A stretch of 37,421 nt of DNA from REEB426 sp964551975 (GTDB taxonomy: Bacteria; Actinomycetota; Actinomycetes; S36-B12): positions 1 to 37,421 of the forward strand of contig CAZKFI010000016.1 of the NCBI GenBank assembly GCA_964551975.1. Direction: 5' to 3'. Within the stretch, counting starts at the first letter, position 1. Every line of letters starts with the position of its first letter. The notes under the pieces were generated by a model. It did no database searches and had not been told where the DNA came from. It saw only the letters and a list, made by a program, of their open reading frames with translations. The translations under genes and the position numbers were made by a program. This document shows, piece by piece, positions 8,311 through 15,910 of the stretch.

Positions 8311-9140
8311 GTGGTGCAGAACCCACCGTCAATGAGCATGCTGGTGCCGGTCATGTAGGCAGCACCTTCGGAGAGTAGGAACACGATTGCACTGGCGACT
8401 TCACCCGGCTGCGCGTAGCGACCCACAGGCACTCGTGCCGCGGCTGCTGCTGGCAGTACGGCTACACCGGAGTCGGCCGCGGCATTGTTCGGCCCGTCAG
8501 ACCTGTCATGCCCGTCATTCCTCGCGTGATTCGCCCGCGACATCGGCGTCGCCACGAACCCGGGCGCCACCGAGTTCACCCGAATTCCGAACCGTGAGTA
8601 GTCACGGGCCATGGTGCGGGTCAGCATCTGAACGGCTGCCTTTGAGGCCGCGTAGTGGGGTACCGGCTCCGGATTGACCAGCGCCACGATTGCTGTGGAC
8701 TCCAGTGATGCGACATTCACCACCGCGGGTGAGGGGGCCTCGCGGAGCCAAGGGAGAACCGCTCGGGTAACCATGGCCGGGGCAACCAAATTGACGTCCA
8801 GCATTCGGCGCCACTGGTCCGCGGAAATATCTGCCAGGCTCACCTGCTGATGGATCCCGGCGCAGTTCACCAGGTATGACAGACCGGTTGGTCCGATATG
8901 GGGCGCAACCGCTGCCCGTACCGCGTCTTCATCAACCACGTCGGCCTGAATGTGCAGTACGCCGTCCTGCTCCGATTTGACCTGGGGATCGGAGATGTCA
9001 AGGGCCAGCACCTGAACACCTGACTGCGCCAATAGTTGGACGGTTGCCCATCCGATCCCGGAGCGACCACCGGTGACCAACGCGGTCTTCCCGGGGAGTG
9101 CGAAGGTGACCGACCTGCCACCGGATGCTGCCTCGTTCAC
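8307..9140 (-). CDS. SDR family oxidoreductase with a variable-loop insertion
   Basis: This is a classical SDR of 277 residues. TGGRSGIG is at 23-30, NCAG at 92-95, Ser145, Tyr163 and Lys167 (YAASK) form the active site, and the C-terminal TGTSMLIDGG closes the cofactor domain. It is longer than its neighbours because of a roughly 30-residue Ala/Asn/Asp/His-rich insertion at about 204-235. That is the substrate-loop region after PGFVATPM, so the insertion could shape the substrate pocket. The start is GTG at 9140, in a GTGA overlap with the upstream SDR stop and preceded by AAGG. Its end overlaps the unknown cysteine protein by 4 bases. Confidence 0.87.
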   Translation of the reverse strand: MNEAASGGRSVTFALPGKTALVTGGRSGIGWATVQLLAQSGVQVLALDISDPQVKSEQDGVLHIQADVVDEDAVRAAVAPHIGPTGLSYLVNCAGIHQQVSLADISADQWRRMLDVNLVAPAMVTRAVLPWLREAPSPAVVNVASLESTAIVALVNPEPVPHYAASKAAVQMLTRTMARDYSRFGIRVNSVAPGFVATPMSRANHARNDGHDRSDGPNNAAADSGVAVLPAAAAARVPVGRYAQPGEVASAIVFLLSEGAAYMTGTSMLIDGGFCTT

Positions 9141-9904
9141 GACTCGCCTTGTACCTCGGGGATGGTCTGACCACCATCGACGATGAGGCTCTGGCCGGTG
9201 ATGAATCCAGCATCGGGGCTTGCGAAGAACTCCACTGCAGCAGCGATATCTTCCGGCAGGCCGATTCGGCCTACGGGGATGATGCGCAGTACCGACTCCA
9301 TAACTCCAGGTTCGGAGTACAACTGCGCCAAGGACTCGGTCATGATCGTGCCTGGTGCCACTGCGTTAACGGTGATACCGGTGCCAGCGAGCTCTACTGC
9401 GGCTGCGCGCATGAGTCCGTCGATACCACCTTTTGAGGCGCAGTAGTGGGCAAGGCCGCTAATCCCTGTGCGCGGACCGGTGATCGATGAGATGAACACG
9501 ATGCGTCCCGCAGAACTTCGCGATAGATGCGGTACGCCATGTTGGACGAGCAGCAGACCACTTGTCAGATTCGTATCCAGCACCCGATGCCAGTCACTCA
9601 GCGTCATCTCACTGAGTGAATGCGTCGGGTAGATGCCTGCGTTGTGGCAGAGCACATCCAGGGAGCCAAGTGTCGCCGCGGCCTGCTCGATCATCGACGG
9701 GATGGATTCAGGGTCCAGTAGGTCTGCCTGGATGAAGGTTGCCTGTGCACCTGCGCTGCGCAGCGTGCTCTCGACATGTTGGCCGGCCTGTTCATCGCGC
9801 CCGGTGAAGGCGACGGCAAGGCCACTTCGGGCAAGACGCTCGGTTATCCCCCGTCCGATGCCTTTTGTGCCACCGGTGATCAAGGCGGTCCGTACTCCGC
9901 TCAT
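9137..9904 (-). CDS. SDR family oxidoreductase (FabG-like)
   Basis: This is a classical SDR of 255 residues. TGGTKGIG is at 10-17, NAG at 88-90, the Ser is at 139/140, Tyr154 and Lys158 (YCASK) are present, and the C-terminus has GQSLIVDGGQ. An in-frame start exists upstream at 9952, but the ATG at 9904 is the right one. It forms an ATGA overlap with the DUF1116 stop and has GGGAGG six bases upstream. It probably oxidises or reduces an alcohol/ketone intermediate of the block A pathway. It differs enough from the other three SDRs to suggest separate substrates or stereochemistry. Confidence 0.88.
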   Translation of the reverse strand: MSGVRTALITGGTKGIGRGITERLARSGLAVAFTGRDEQAGQHVESTLRSAGAQATFIQADLLDPESIPSMIEQAAATLGSLDVLCHNAGIYPTHSLSEMTLSDWHRVLDTNLTSGLLLVQHGVPHLSRSSAGRIVFISSITGPRTGISGLAHYCASKGGIDGLMRAAAVELAGTGITVNAVAPGTIMTESLAQLYSEPGVMESVLRIIPVGRIGLPEDIAAAVEFFASPDAGFITGQSLIVDGGQTIPEVQGES

Positions 9905-11166
9905 CTGGTGCCTCCCTGGTCGAACAATGTTCCGGCTGCCGCCTCGAAGCATTCACGCGGGGCGCGGATGATGCCTGCTCCGATCTGACCGCCGTCACGG
10001 CCAGCTAGTCCCACGTCCATCAGCGGCAGGATCCCGGTCTGCAATACCTTGCGGATATCGATGCCTGTTGGAGTGCCACGGAAGTCGAAGACGGGGATCG
10101 CATAGTCGGGGTTGGTTCCCACCGTTATCGCGTACATCTCTTCATTGCGCTCCATCATGATCTGCGCTGATCCACCTTGGTAGTTCTGCAGAGGGAACGC
10201 ACATGCCTGCGCGAATCCACCCAGGCCGATGGTCTCGGTGATGGGGCTTTCCCCGCCCATCCAGGTGATCTCATCCTCCGTGTGACCGGGGAAGAGTCGT
10301 CCCTGAGTTACCGGTGGCGGGCCCGTGAACCACTGGGTGCCGGTACCCGACACGCGAATCGCGAATCCTTGACATGAGAATGCCATGGCAGTCACGAGTG
10401 AGGAATGCGGGACGCCAATCGCAGCATCGGCTGAGGCCTTCGCCGCCGCCATGGACAACCGCAGGAAGAAGTAGTCGTTGTCGGCAATGTGCAGGGCTGT
10501 ATCCACCACCTCCGGGTGCCCTTGACTGGCCATGGCCATGAAGGCTGGGAGGAGCTCTCGAGTGAACAGCAGAGATGCGGCTGCGTTGCGGCTATGGAGC
10601 TCGTCGCCCATCCGCAGAGCTTTCGCCATTAGCGGCTTCAAGGGGATTCCACCCTGGCGGCGAATTGCTTCACCAACTACCGGCGCAAGGACCTCGTTCA
10701 CGTGCAGGAGGCGCTCATGAACTCCGGCGTCGTAGCAGCCGTAATTGAGGCGCCGCGGTTCCTTGCCTTCGTAGAAGTTGCAGAATCCCCGGTTGCCGTT
10801 CGTGCGGTTCTCTACGACGAATACCGGCATCGACGCGGTGTAGATGCCGGCTAGAGAGCCAACTGCGCCGTAGTCGTGACAGGAGCCCACCTGGATCGCG
10901 CCGGACTCGAATTTCGCAATCGCATCGTCCCGTGAACTGGCGAGCCCCTCGAACTGTGCTCCGCCAATCAGCGCCTCCCGTTGACCCCCGTGATAGTCAG
11001 CCCATGGCAGGGGTGCACCTGATGTGAGGATGAGTGATGGCTCATAGCCAGGGAGTGCATCGATCGCTCGAGCAACATCGACGACCACCGGCTCCGCGCT
11101 CGTCATCCGGCGAAATGCCTCTGCGTTTGCCTCGTCGACTCGCGGGTCGTCCATCGAAAGGCTCAT
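9901..11166 (-). CDS. DUF1116 family protein (AllG/YlbE/YahG-like)
   Basis: This 421-residue protein matches my memory of the DUF1116 family. The diagnostic stretches are ILTSGAPLPW (46-55), GSLAGIYTASMPVFVVENR, NFYEGKEPRRLNYG and MGDELHSRN. In E. coli, YlbE (AllG) works with FdrA (AllF) and YlbF (AllH) as oxamic transcarbamylase at the end of allantoin breakdown. Here neither an FdrA-like nor an AllH-like partner is present. Instead the gene is wedged between two SDRs with 4-base overlaps on both sides, so it is translationally coupled to a pathway that looks oxidative and glutamylating. A transferase or amide-breaking step on a nitrogen intermediate is possible, but the role here is unknown. 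The start is the ATG at 11166. Confidence 0.82.
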   Translation of the reverse strand: MSLSMDDPRVDEANAEAFRRMTSAEPVVVDVARAIDALPGYEPSLILTSGAPLPWADYHGGQREALIGGAQFEGLASSRDDAIAKFESGAIQVGSCHDYGAVGSLAGIYTASMPVFVVENRTNGNRGFCNFYEGKEPRRLNYGCYDAGVHERLLHVNEVLAPVVGEAIRRQGGIPLKPLMAKALRMGDELHSRNAAASLLFTRELLPAFMAMASQGHPEVVDTALHIADNDYFFLRLSMAAAKASADAAIGVPHSSLVTAMAFSCQGFAIRVSGTGTQWFTGPPPVTQGRLFPGHTEDEITWMGGESPITETIGLGGFAQACAFPLQNYQGGSAQIMMERNEEMYAITVGTNPDYAIPVFDFRGTPTGIDIRKVLQTGILPLMDVGLAGRDGGQIGAGIIRAPRECFEAAAGTLFDQGGTR

Positions 11167-11894
11167 CGGGCGATGAACCCCCCGTCAACCAGGATGGTCT
11201 GAGCGGTGATGAATGAAGCCCTGTTCGACAGGAGGAACTCCACTACCTCGGCGACCTCCTCAGGTTCTCCTAGACGATTGAGCATCGCCTGCGGCGCGCA
11301 CTTCGCCTCACCGCCTGACACCAACGCCATCGATGGACTCATAGGTGCGCGGATCACGCCCGGCGCCACGTTGTTCACGCGAATGCGTCTCGGTGCGAGT
11401 TCCTCGGCCAGGTACGCGGTGTAGGCAGCGACCCCTGCCTTGGTCGCGCCATATACGGATGCGCCAACGAAGCGTGCCATGTTTGCCGTGAGTGACCCGA
11501 CGTTGACGATGGCACCACCATCCCTCAGGAGGGGCGCGAATGCGTCGGTACAGCGGGCAGTGCCCGCAAGGTTCACCTGGAACATCGCCAGCATCTGCTC
11601 GTCGGCGACCGAACCGAGGAGCGTGTCACGCAGGATCCCCGCGCAATTCACCAATCCAGCGAATTCACCGGCAAGTCGGGCAGCGGCCTCATCCACAGAA
11701 CTACGACTTGCCACGTCCAGCACCGTTACTTCGATGCCGTGATTTCCAGACGCACTCCAATCAACCTGCTCATTGGCGGATGCCAGATCGCCCGAGATCG
11801 GCTGCCATCCGGCATCGCGCAGGGTTCGACAAATGGCCATTCCGATACAGCCGGAGCCTCCGGTTACCAACACTCGGCCGCCCGCGCCCGCCAT
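11163..11894 (-). CDS. SDR family oxidoreductase, first gene of block A
   Basis: This is a classical SDR of 243 residues. TGGSGCIG is at 11-18, NCAG at 83-86, Ser134, Tyr148 and Lys152 (YGATK) are present, and the C-terminus has AQTILVDGG. The frame stays open to 12176, but the upstream part covers the promoter region and the divergent gntR gene. I take the ATG at 11894 because GTGGAGGGC lies just upstream; the ATGs at 11909 and 11924 are weaker. It heads the ten-gene minus-strand unit. A candidate GntR operator lies 60-74 bases upstream of the start, so the whole block is probably controlled from here. Confidence 0.86.
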   Translation of the reverse strand: MAGAGGRVLVTGGSGCIGMAICRTLRDAGWQPISGDLASANEQVDWSASGNHGIEVTVLDVASRSSVDEAAARLAGEFAGLVNCAGILRDTLLGSVADEQMLAMFQVNLAGTARCTDAFAPLLRDGGAIVNVGSLTANMARFVGASVYGATKAGVAAYTAYLAEELAPRRIRVNNVAPGVIRAPMSPSMALVSGGEAKCAPQAMLNRLGEPEEVAEVVEFLLSNRASFITAQTILVDGGFIAR

Positions 11895-11953
11895 ATGCCC
11901 TCCACTCATCGCCCGTCCGGCCATTGTTGTGAGCCAGGACTTAAAGGTCAAGG

Positions 11954-11968
11954 CTTTAGACCAAATAG
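11954..11968 (-). promoter_or_regulatory. Candidate GntR operator, site 1
   Basis: On the minus strand this reads CTATTTGGTCTAAAG. Its core TTTGGTCTAAA is an imperfect palindrome (9 of 11 positions match its own reverse complement). It lies in the divergent gap between block A (60 bases before its first ATG) and gntR (70 bases before its GTG). Near-copies occur at 18780 and 14445. Binding is not shown by the sequence. Confidence 0.5.
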
Positions 11969-12037
11969 ACAACCTGTCGCTGGTGGCAACTGCACTGTTA
12001 CTGTCCATGACGAACGTGCCCGCTGGCGGGAGGACAG

Positions 12038-12805
12038 GTGAGCGCTTCAAGCCGAACGGCGGGGATGTCGCCTGTCCGGGTACAGGCGGCGCACGAACTC
12101 GTCGTCGAGCAGATCCGCACGGCAATCCTGCTCGGCCGCTACCGGCCTGGCGATTCCCTGCCCCCCGAGCGCGCACTCGCAGAGTTCCTCGATGTTTCGC
12201 GCACCACCGTGCGGGGCGCCATTGCCATCCTGGCCGATGAGGGCTTGGTCGAGGTGAAGCGTGGGCGCGGGGGCGGGTTGTTCGTGCGTCGTCGATCGGC
12301 TAGCGACGCCAGGATGCGGAGTTGGCTCGAGGCCAATCGGGATCGGCTGCGCGAGGTCTTTGAATTCCGTGAAACCGTCGAGGGTGCCAGCGCCGCACTC
12401 GCAGCCGAGCGCCGCACCGCGGCCGATCTGAAGGAAATCAAAAGGCTCTACGACGCCATGGAGTCCATGAAGAGTCCGGACGGCATGTTGCCGACGAATC
12501 CCGAGGACAGCGCCCACTTTCACAGCCTGGATACCGAGTTCCATCTGGCTGTTGCTCGAGCGTCACATAACCCATGGCTCGAGCAATCCGTCGTGACGGG
12601 CCGAATCGAGATGTTTCGCCCGGTGGGCACGCTGTTCAACAGCCTGGACGCCACCGGCGACTACCTGCACGATCGAATTCTGCTGGCGATCCAGGATGGA
12701 GATCCAAAGACTGCCGGGCGAGCGATGGCCGAACACATCAGGACCACCCTGCAGGTCCTCGAGGGCTGGATTGCCGAGGCAGCGCCAAGTCGCTCCACAA
12801 AGTAG
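12038..12805 (+). CDS. FadR-subfamily GntR transcriptional regulator
   Basis: This is a 255-residue DNA-binding regulator. The N-terminal winged helix-turn-helix spans about 12-85 and contains PGDSLPPERALAEFLDVSRT. The C-terminal all-helical FCD domain spans about 95-240. The FCD metal or ligand residues are visible as Asp165, His169, His211 and His233, so an acidic small-molecule effector bound through a metal is likely. FadR-type regulators usually repress nearby catabolic genes and release when the substrate or an intermediate is bound. The GTG at 12038 follows GGGAGGACAG. The gene diverges from block A and converges on the APC permease gene of block B, with a shared hairpin between. Block A and probably block B are the expected targets. 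Confidence 0.9.
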   Translation: MSASSRTAGMSPVRVQAAHELVVEQIRTAILLGRYRPGDSLPPERALAEFLDVSRTTVRGAIAILADEGLVEVKRGRGGGLFVRRRSASDARMRSWLEANRDRLREVFEFRETVEGASAALAAERRTAADLKEIKRLYDAMESMKSPDGMLPTNPEDSAHFHSLDTEFHLAVARASHNPWLEQSVVTGRIEMFRPVGTLFNSLDATGDYLHDRILLAIQDGDPKTAGRAMAEHIRTTLQVLEGWIAEAAPSRSTK

Positions 12806-12839
12806 TGAGGGTGGGAGCTCTAACGCTCCCACCCTCACT
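12804..12839. terminator. Bidirectional hairpin terminator between gntR and the APC permease gene
   Basis: This is a perfect 15-base-pair stem (AGTGAGGGTGGGAGC pairing with its complement at 12825-12839) around a six-base loop. It begins inside the gntR stop codon and ends 23 bases before the permease stop, so it can serve both convergent genes. There is no T-tract on either side, as is common in actinobacteria. Confidence 0.8.
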
Positions 12840-12862
12840 ACTAGTAATACGGGCTGAACTGA

Positions 12863-14389
12863 TTAGTTGATATCCGTGGTGAGCCCGGCATCGGTAAAGA
12901 TGGTGCTGCCGATGCGGTTGTAGGTATCCGGCTTCACCTTGCGCCAGATCAGCGCGACGATGACCGGGATGATGAACACGGCGAGCGTGATCCACGGAAT
13001 CAACTGCACGAAGAGGTTGTCTCCCTGCCCCGTCACAGCAGCAAGATTCCCGACGAGCAGGTAAAGCACATAGATCATGCCCGCGCCACCAACCACCGGC
13101 GCCAGGATCGTGCGGAGGAAATTCGCTGTCTCCGGATGCTGCTTGCGTACATGGAAGTACCAGATGCAGGCGATGCAGGTGAGCGTCTGCGCAAACAGCA
13201 GCATGACGGTTGCCAGGATCGCCAGCAGTAGGTACGTACCCAGGTATGGATCAATAGCCGCGAAGTAGGTGAACATCAGGATCACCAATGTCAGCACCGT
13301 CTGGAATGTCGAGGCGATGTACGGCGACATGTACTTCGGGTGCGACCGACCCAGTGCCCTGGGAAGCAGGCCGTCACGTCCGAACGCGAAGAGATACCGG
13401 GTTGCCGAGTTGTGAATGGCAAGTGCGCAGGCGAATGAACCGCCCAGTACGAACCACTCCATGCCTACGACACCCCAGTGACCCACGTAGGTCTCCATTG
13501 GGACGAACAGCAAGTCCAACGGATTTGCGCTCGTCGAGATCGCCACGGACTGCTCTACGCCGTTGCCGGCAACCGCCATCCAGGAGATGAAGGTGTAGAA
13601 CACGCCGATGCCGATGACGGCGATCATGGTCGCCCGTGGCACAACCTTCTTGGGATCCTTGGACTCCTCACCGAAGATTGCCGTGGCCTCAAAGCCGACC
13701 CAGGACCAGAAGGCGAAGAGTAGGCCCAGGCCCGGCACGCCGGCACCCTCCGGTAGGCCGAGGGTATTGAAGGCATTGATCGGATTTATCGATTCGAGCA
13801 TCAGGCCATTGGGCCCGCCGCCGGCGAAGAGCACGCCGAAGGCCATGATCGCCAACAACGCCAATTCGACGACGAGCACGACGCCCAAGACCTTGGCGGC
13901 CAGGGAGATATCCCGGTAGGACAGGATCCCGATCAGGATCACTCCCAGCACAGCCCAGACGATCCAGGAGATATCCAGGCCGAAGGTGTTGAGCACGGTG
14001 CCGTTGAAGAACACACCGAAGAGCGCGATTACCGCGGCCTCGATGCTGATGTAGGCGACCATGCTGATCCACCCGGTGCCTAGGCCTACTGGCCGACCGA
14101 TTCCCCGTGCGGTGAAGGTGTAGAAGGCACCTGCTGCGGTGATGTGCTTAGCCATTGCAACGAATGCGACGCTGAAAATGGCAAGGATGATGCAGGCCAC
14201 AATGAAGCCGGCGGGTGCACCAATTCCGTTACCGAATCCAACAGCTGCTGGAACGTTGCCTGTCATGGCGGTGATGGGGGCGGAGAAGGCCACCACCATG
14301 AAAATGACGCCCACGAGGCCTACCGCGTTCGGCTTGAGTTGGCCGTTTTGGTGACCTGTCGCTGGTGCGCCAGTGGATTGTGTCGCCAC
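12863..14389 (-). CDS. APC superfamily amino acid/amine permease, copy 1
   Basis: This is a 508-residue inner-membrane transporter with about 12 hydrophobic segments. The family signature GFEATAIFGEESKDPKK lies after the sixth segment, and an early SAPITAMTGNVP segment contributes to the substrate site in APC transporters. Family members import amino acids, polyamines or other amines by proton symport. It follows the GS copy 3 gene by about 118 bases, which suggests that it imports that ligase's amine substrate. The GTG at 14389 follows GGAGGA. The gap upstream contains a candidate GntR operator (14445-14459), so it may have its own promoter. It is paralogous to the permease at 34916, which also follows a GS-like gene. 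Confidence 0.88.
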   Translation of the reverse strand: MATQSTGAPATGHQNGQLKPNAVGLVGVIFMVVAFSAPITAMTGNVPAAVGFGNGIGAPAGFIVACIILAIFSVAFVAMAKHITAAGAFYTFTARGIGRPVGLGTGWISMVAYISIEAAVIALFGVFFNGTVLNTFGLDISWIVWAVLGVILIGILSYRDISLAAKVLGVVLVVELALLAIMAFGVLFAGGGPNGLMLESINPINAFNTLGLPEGAGVPGLGLLFAFWSWVGFEATAIFGEESKDPKKVVPRATMIAVIGIGVFYTFISWMAVAGNGVEQSVAISTSANPLDLLFVPMETYVGHWGVVGMEWFVLGGSFACALAIHNSATRYLFAFGRDGLLPRALGRSHPKYMSPYIASTFQTVLTLVILMFTYFAAIDPYLGTYLLLAILATVMLLFAQTLTCIACIWYFHVRKQHPETANFLRTILAPVVGGAGMIYVLYLLVGNLAAVTGQGDNLFVQLIPWITLAVFIIPVIVALIWRKVKPDTYNRIGSTIFTDAGLTTDIN

Positions 14390-14444
14390 TGCTGCTCCTC
14401 CATGTCCGAGGCCGGCATGTCCGGCCAGGCTCTTGAGGTCTAGA

Positions 14445-14459
14445 CGTTAGGCCATAAAG
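14445..14459 (-). promoter_or_regulatory. Candidate GntR operator, site 3 (weaker)
   Basis: On the minus strand this reads CTTTATGGCCTAACG, matching site 1 at 11 of 15 positions. It lies 56 bases before the permease GTG, close to the spacing of site 1 before block A. A second TTTGGCC element starts about 21 bases further upstream on the same strand, roughly two helical turns away. The match is imperfect and unproven. Confidence 0.35.
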
Positions 14460-14508
14460 ACCGCTATGTGGGCCAAATCACCGTTTTTCTTTCGCGTCGT
14501 CTCCGGCG

Positions 14509-15900
14509 CTAGAGGGCATCCAGATACCGGGCAACCTCCCAGTCGGTCACGGCCCGGGCCTGCGCTGCCAACTCCGCCTCCTTGAGTACGACAAAGTGAT
14601 CGATCACATCGGCTCCCAGCCACTGCCGAGCCCGCGTACTGGCGGCGAGTGCGGTTATTGCTTCGGTCAGTGAGCGTGGGAGCGACGTCACCGACCCCGG
14701 ATCCAGTGCATAGACGTCGGCATCGGTGAGCGGCGGTGGTTCGAGTCGGGCTTCGATTCCCGCGAGTCCAGCCGCCAGGACAGCAGCAGTGGCGAGGTAG
14801 GGGTTGACGTCACCTCCGGCCTGTCGTTGCTCCAGACGTGTTCCCGCCGGACCTTCGCAGATGACCCGCAGACCCGTCGAGCGGTTGTCGATACCCCAGG
14901 TCGCCGTCGTGCCGGCCCACGAGTAGGGCGCGTAGCGGCGGTAGGAGTTCGGTGTTGGCGCCATCAGTGCCGTCAGTTCTGGCATCGCAGCCAACACACC
15001 TGCCGCGAACTGACGACAGGTTGTCGACAGTCCATGTGGCTGACTGTCGTCGTAGAAGACCGTCTCGCCAGTAAGGGACCGCAGGCTGATGTGCATGTGG
15101 CTGGAGTTGCCGGCCCATGCCGCGTTGGGCTTGGCCATGAAGGTGGCCAGCAGTCCCTCTTGGCGCGCGATCTCTTTCACGCCACTCTTGAACAGGAAGG
15201 CATCGTCGGCAGCCTGGACACAGGGTCCGTAACGCAGATTGATCTCGAACTGGCCTGGGCCGGTTTCCGGATTACAGGCTTCGATCGGGATCCCGTACGC
15301 GAGCATCTGCTCTCGGATCCGCCGAGCGATCGGCTCCTGGGCCGAGCCAAGGACGACTCCGTACGTGCTGGGCACCCCTTGTAGTGGCACAAGATCGCGA
15401 GCATGCCGATGTGCCACCGTGTCTGCGGTCTCGCGCAAGAGATAGAACTCCAACTCCATGGCGCTGTAGGGCTCGAAACCCATGGCCCGAGCCCGTTCGA
15501 CAACACCCTTGAGCACCCCGCGTGGATCGATGGGGACGGGACCACCATGGTGCAGCAAATGCCAATCGCAAAGCACTAGGGCGGTGTCTTCATGCCATGG
15601 CACCCGCCGCAGGGTCGACAGATCTGGGATGGCGAGGATGTCCGGGTACCCGTTGCGCTCAGTCGGGAAGTAGCCGACATGTTCGGCCGGTCGAGGAACG
15701 AGATCGGACTCATCGATGTGCATCACCCAGAACACGTCGCACAGCGGCATGCCTTCACTGAGCACTCGGGGGACCTGGTCAATTGGGATGCGTTTGCCGC
15801 GCATCACGCCATGGGTGTCGACTCCGGCGAAGATGACCGTTCGTACTCCCTCGGCAGCGAGTTCGGCCGCGACCGCCGCTGGATCACTCGTTACGTCCAT
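14509..15900 (-). CDS. Glutamine synthetase-like gamma-glutamyl-amine ligase, copy 3
   Basis: This is a GS-fold ligase of 463 residues with the conserved active site: Glu149 and Glu151 (MELEFY), Glu212 and Glu219 (ETGPGQFE), His268 (SHMH), NSYRRY (318-323), DNRS (338-341), Arg345, and Glu357 and Arg359 (LEQRQAGGDVNPY). It belongs with the PuuA/IpuC/GlnA-paralogue group, which makes gamma-glutamyl amides. The ATG at 15900 follows AAGGGGAA; a GTG directly before it (15903) is also possible. It lies 10 bases after the Baeyer-Villiger-type gene and before an amine permease, so uptake, glutamylation and oxidation genes sit together. The amine is unknown. Confidence 0.88.
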   Translation of the reverse strand: MDVTSDPAAVAAELAAEGVRTVIFAGVDTHGVMRGKRIPIDQVPRVLSEGMPLCDVFWVMHIDESDLVPRPAEHVGYFPTERNGYPDILAIPDLSTLRRVPWHEDTALVLCDWHLLHHGGPVPIDPRGVLKGVVERARAMGFEPYSAMELEFYLLRETADTVAHRHARDLVPLQGVPSTYGVVLGSAQEPIARRIREQMLAYGIPIEACNPETGPGQFEINLRYGPCVQAADDAFLFKSGVKEIARQEGLLATFMAKPNAAWAGNSSHMHISLRSLTGETVFYDDSQPHGLSTTCRQFAAGVLAAMPELTALMAPTPNSYRRYAPYSWAGTTATWGIDNRSTGLRVICEGPAGTRLEQRQAGGDVNPYLATAAVLAAGLAGIEARLEPPPLTDADVYALDPGSVTSLPRSLTEAITALAASTRARQWLGADVIDHFVVLKEAELAAQARAVTDWEVARYLDAL

Positions 15901-15910
15901 CACTTCCCCT

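Noticed and set aside
11895..12176. Extension of the first SDR of block A across the gntR start.
   Set aside because: It would overlap the gntR coding region; the residues are Arg/Pro/Ala-rich noise and a good ribosome site lies before 11894.
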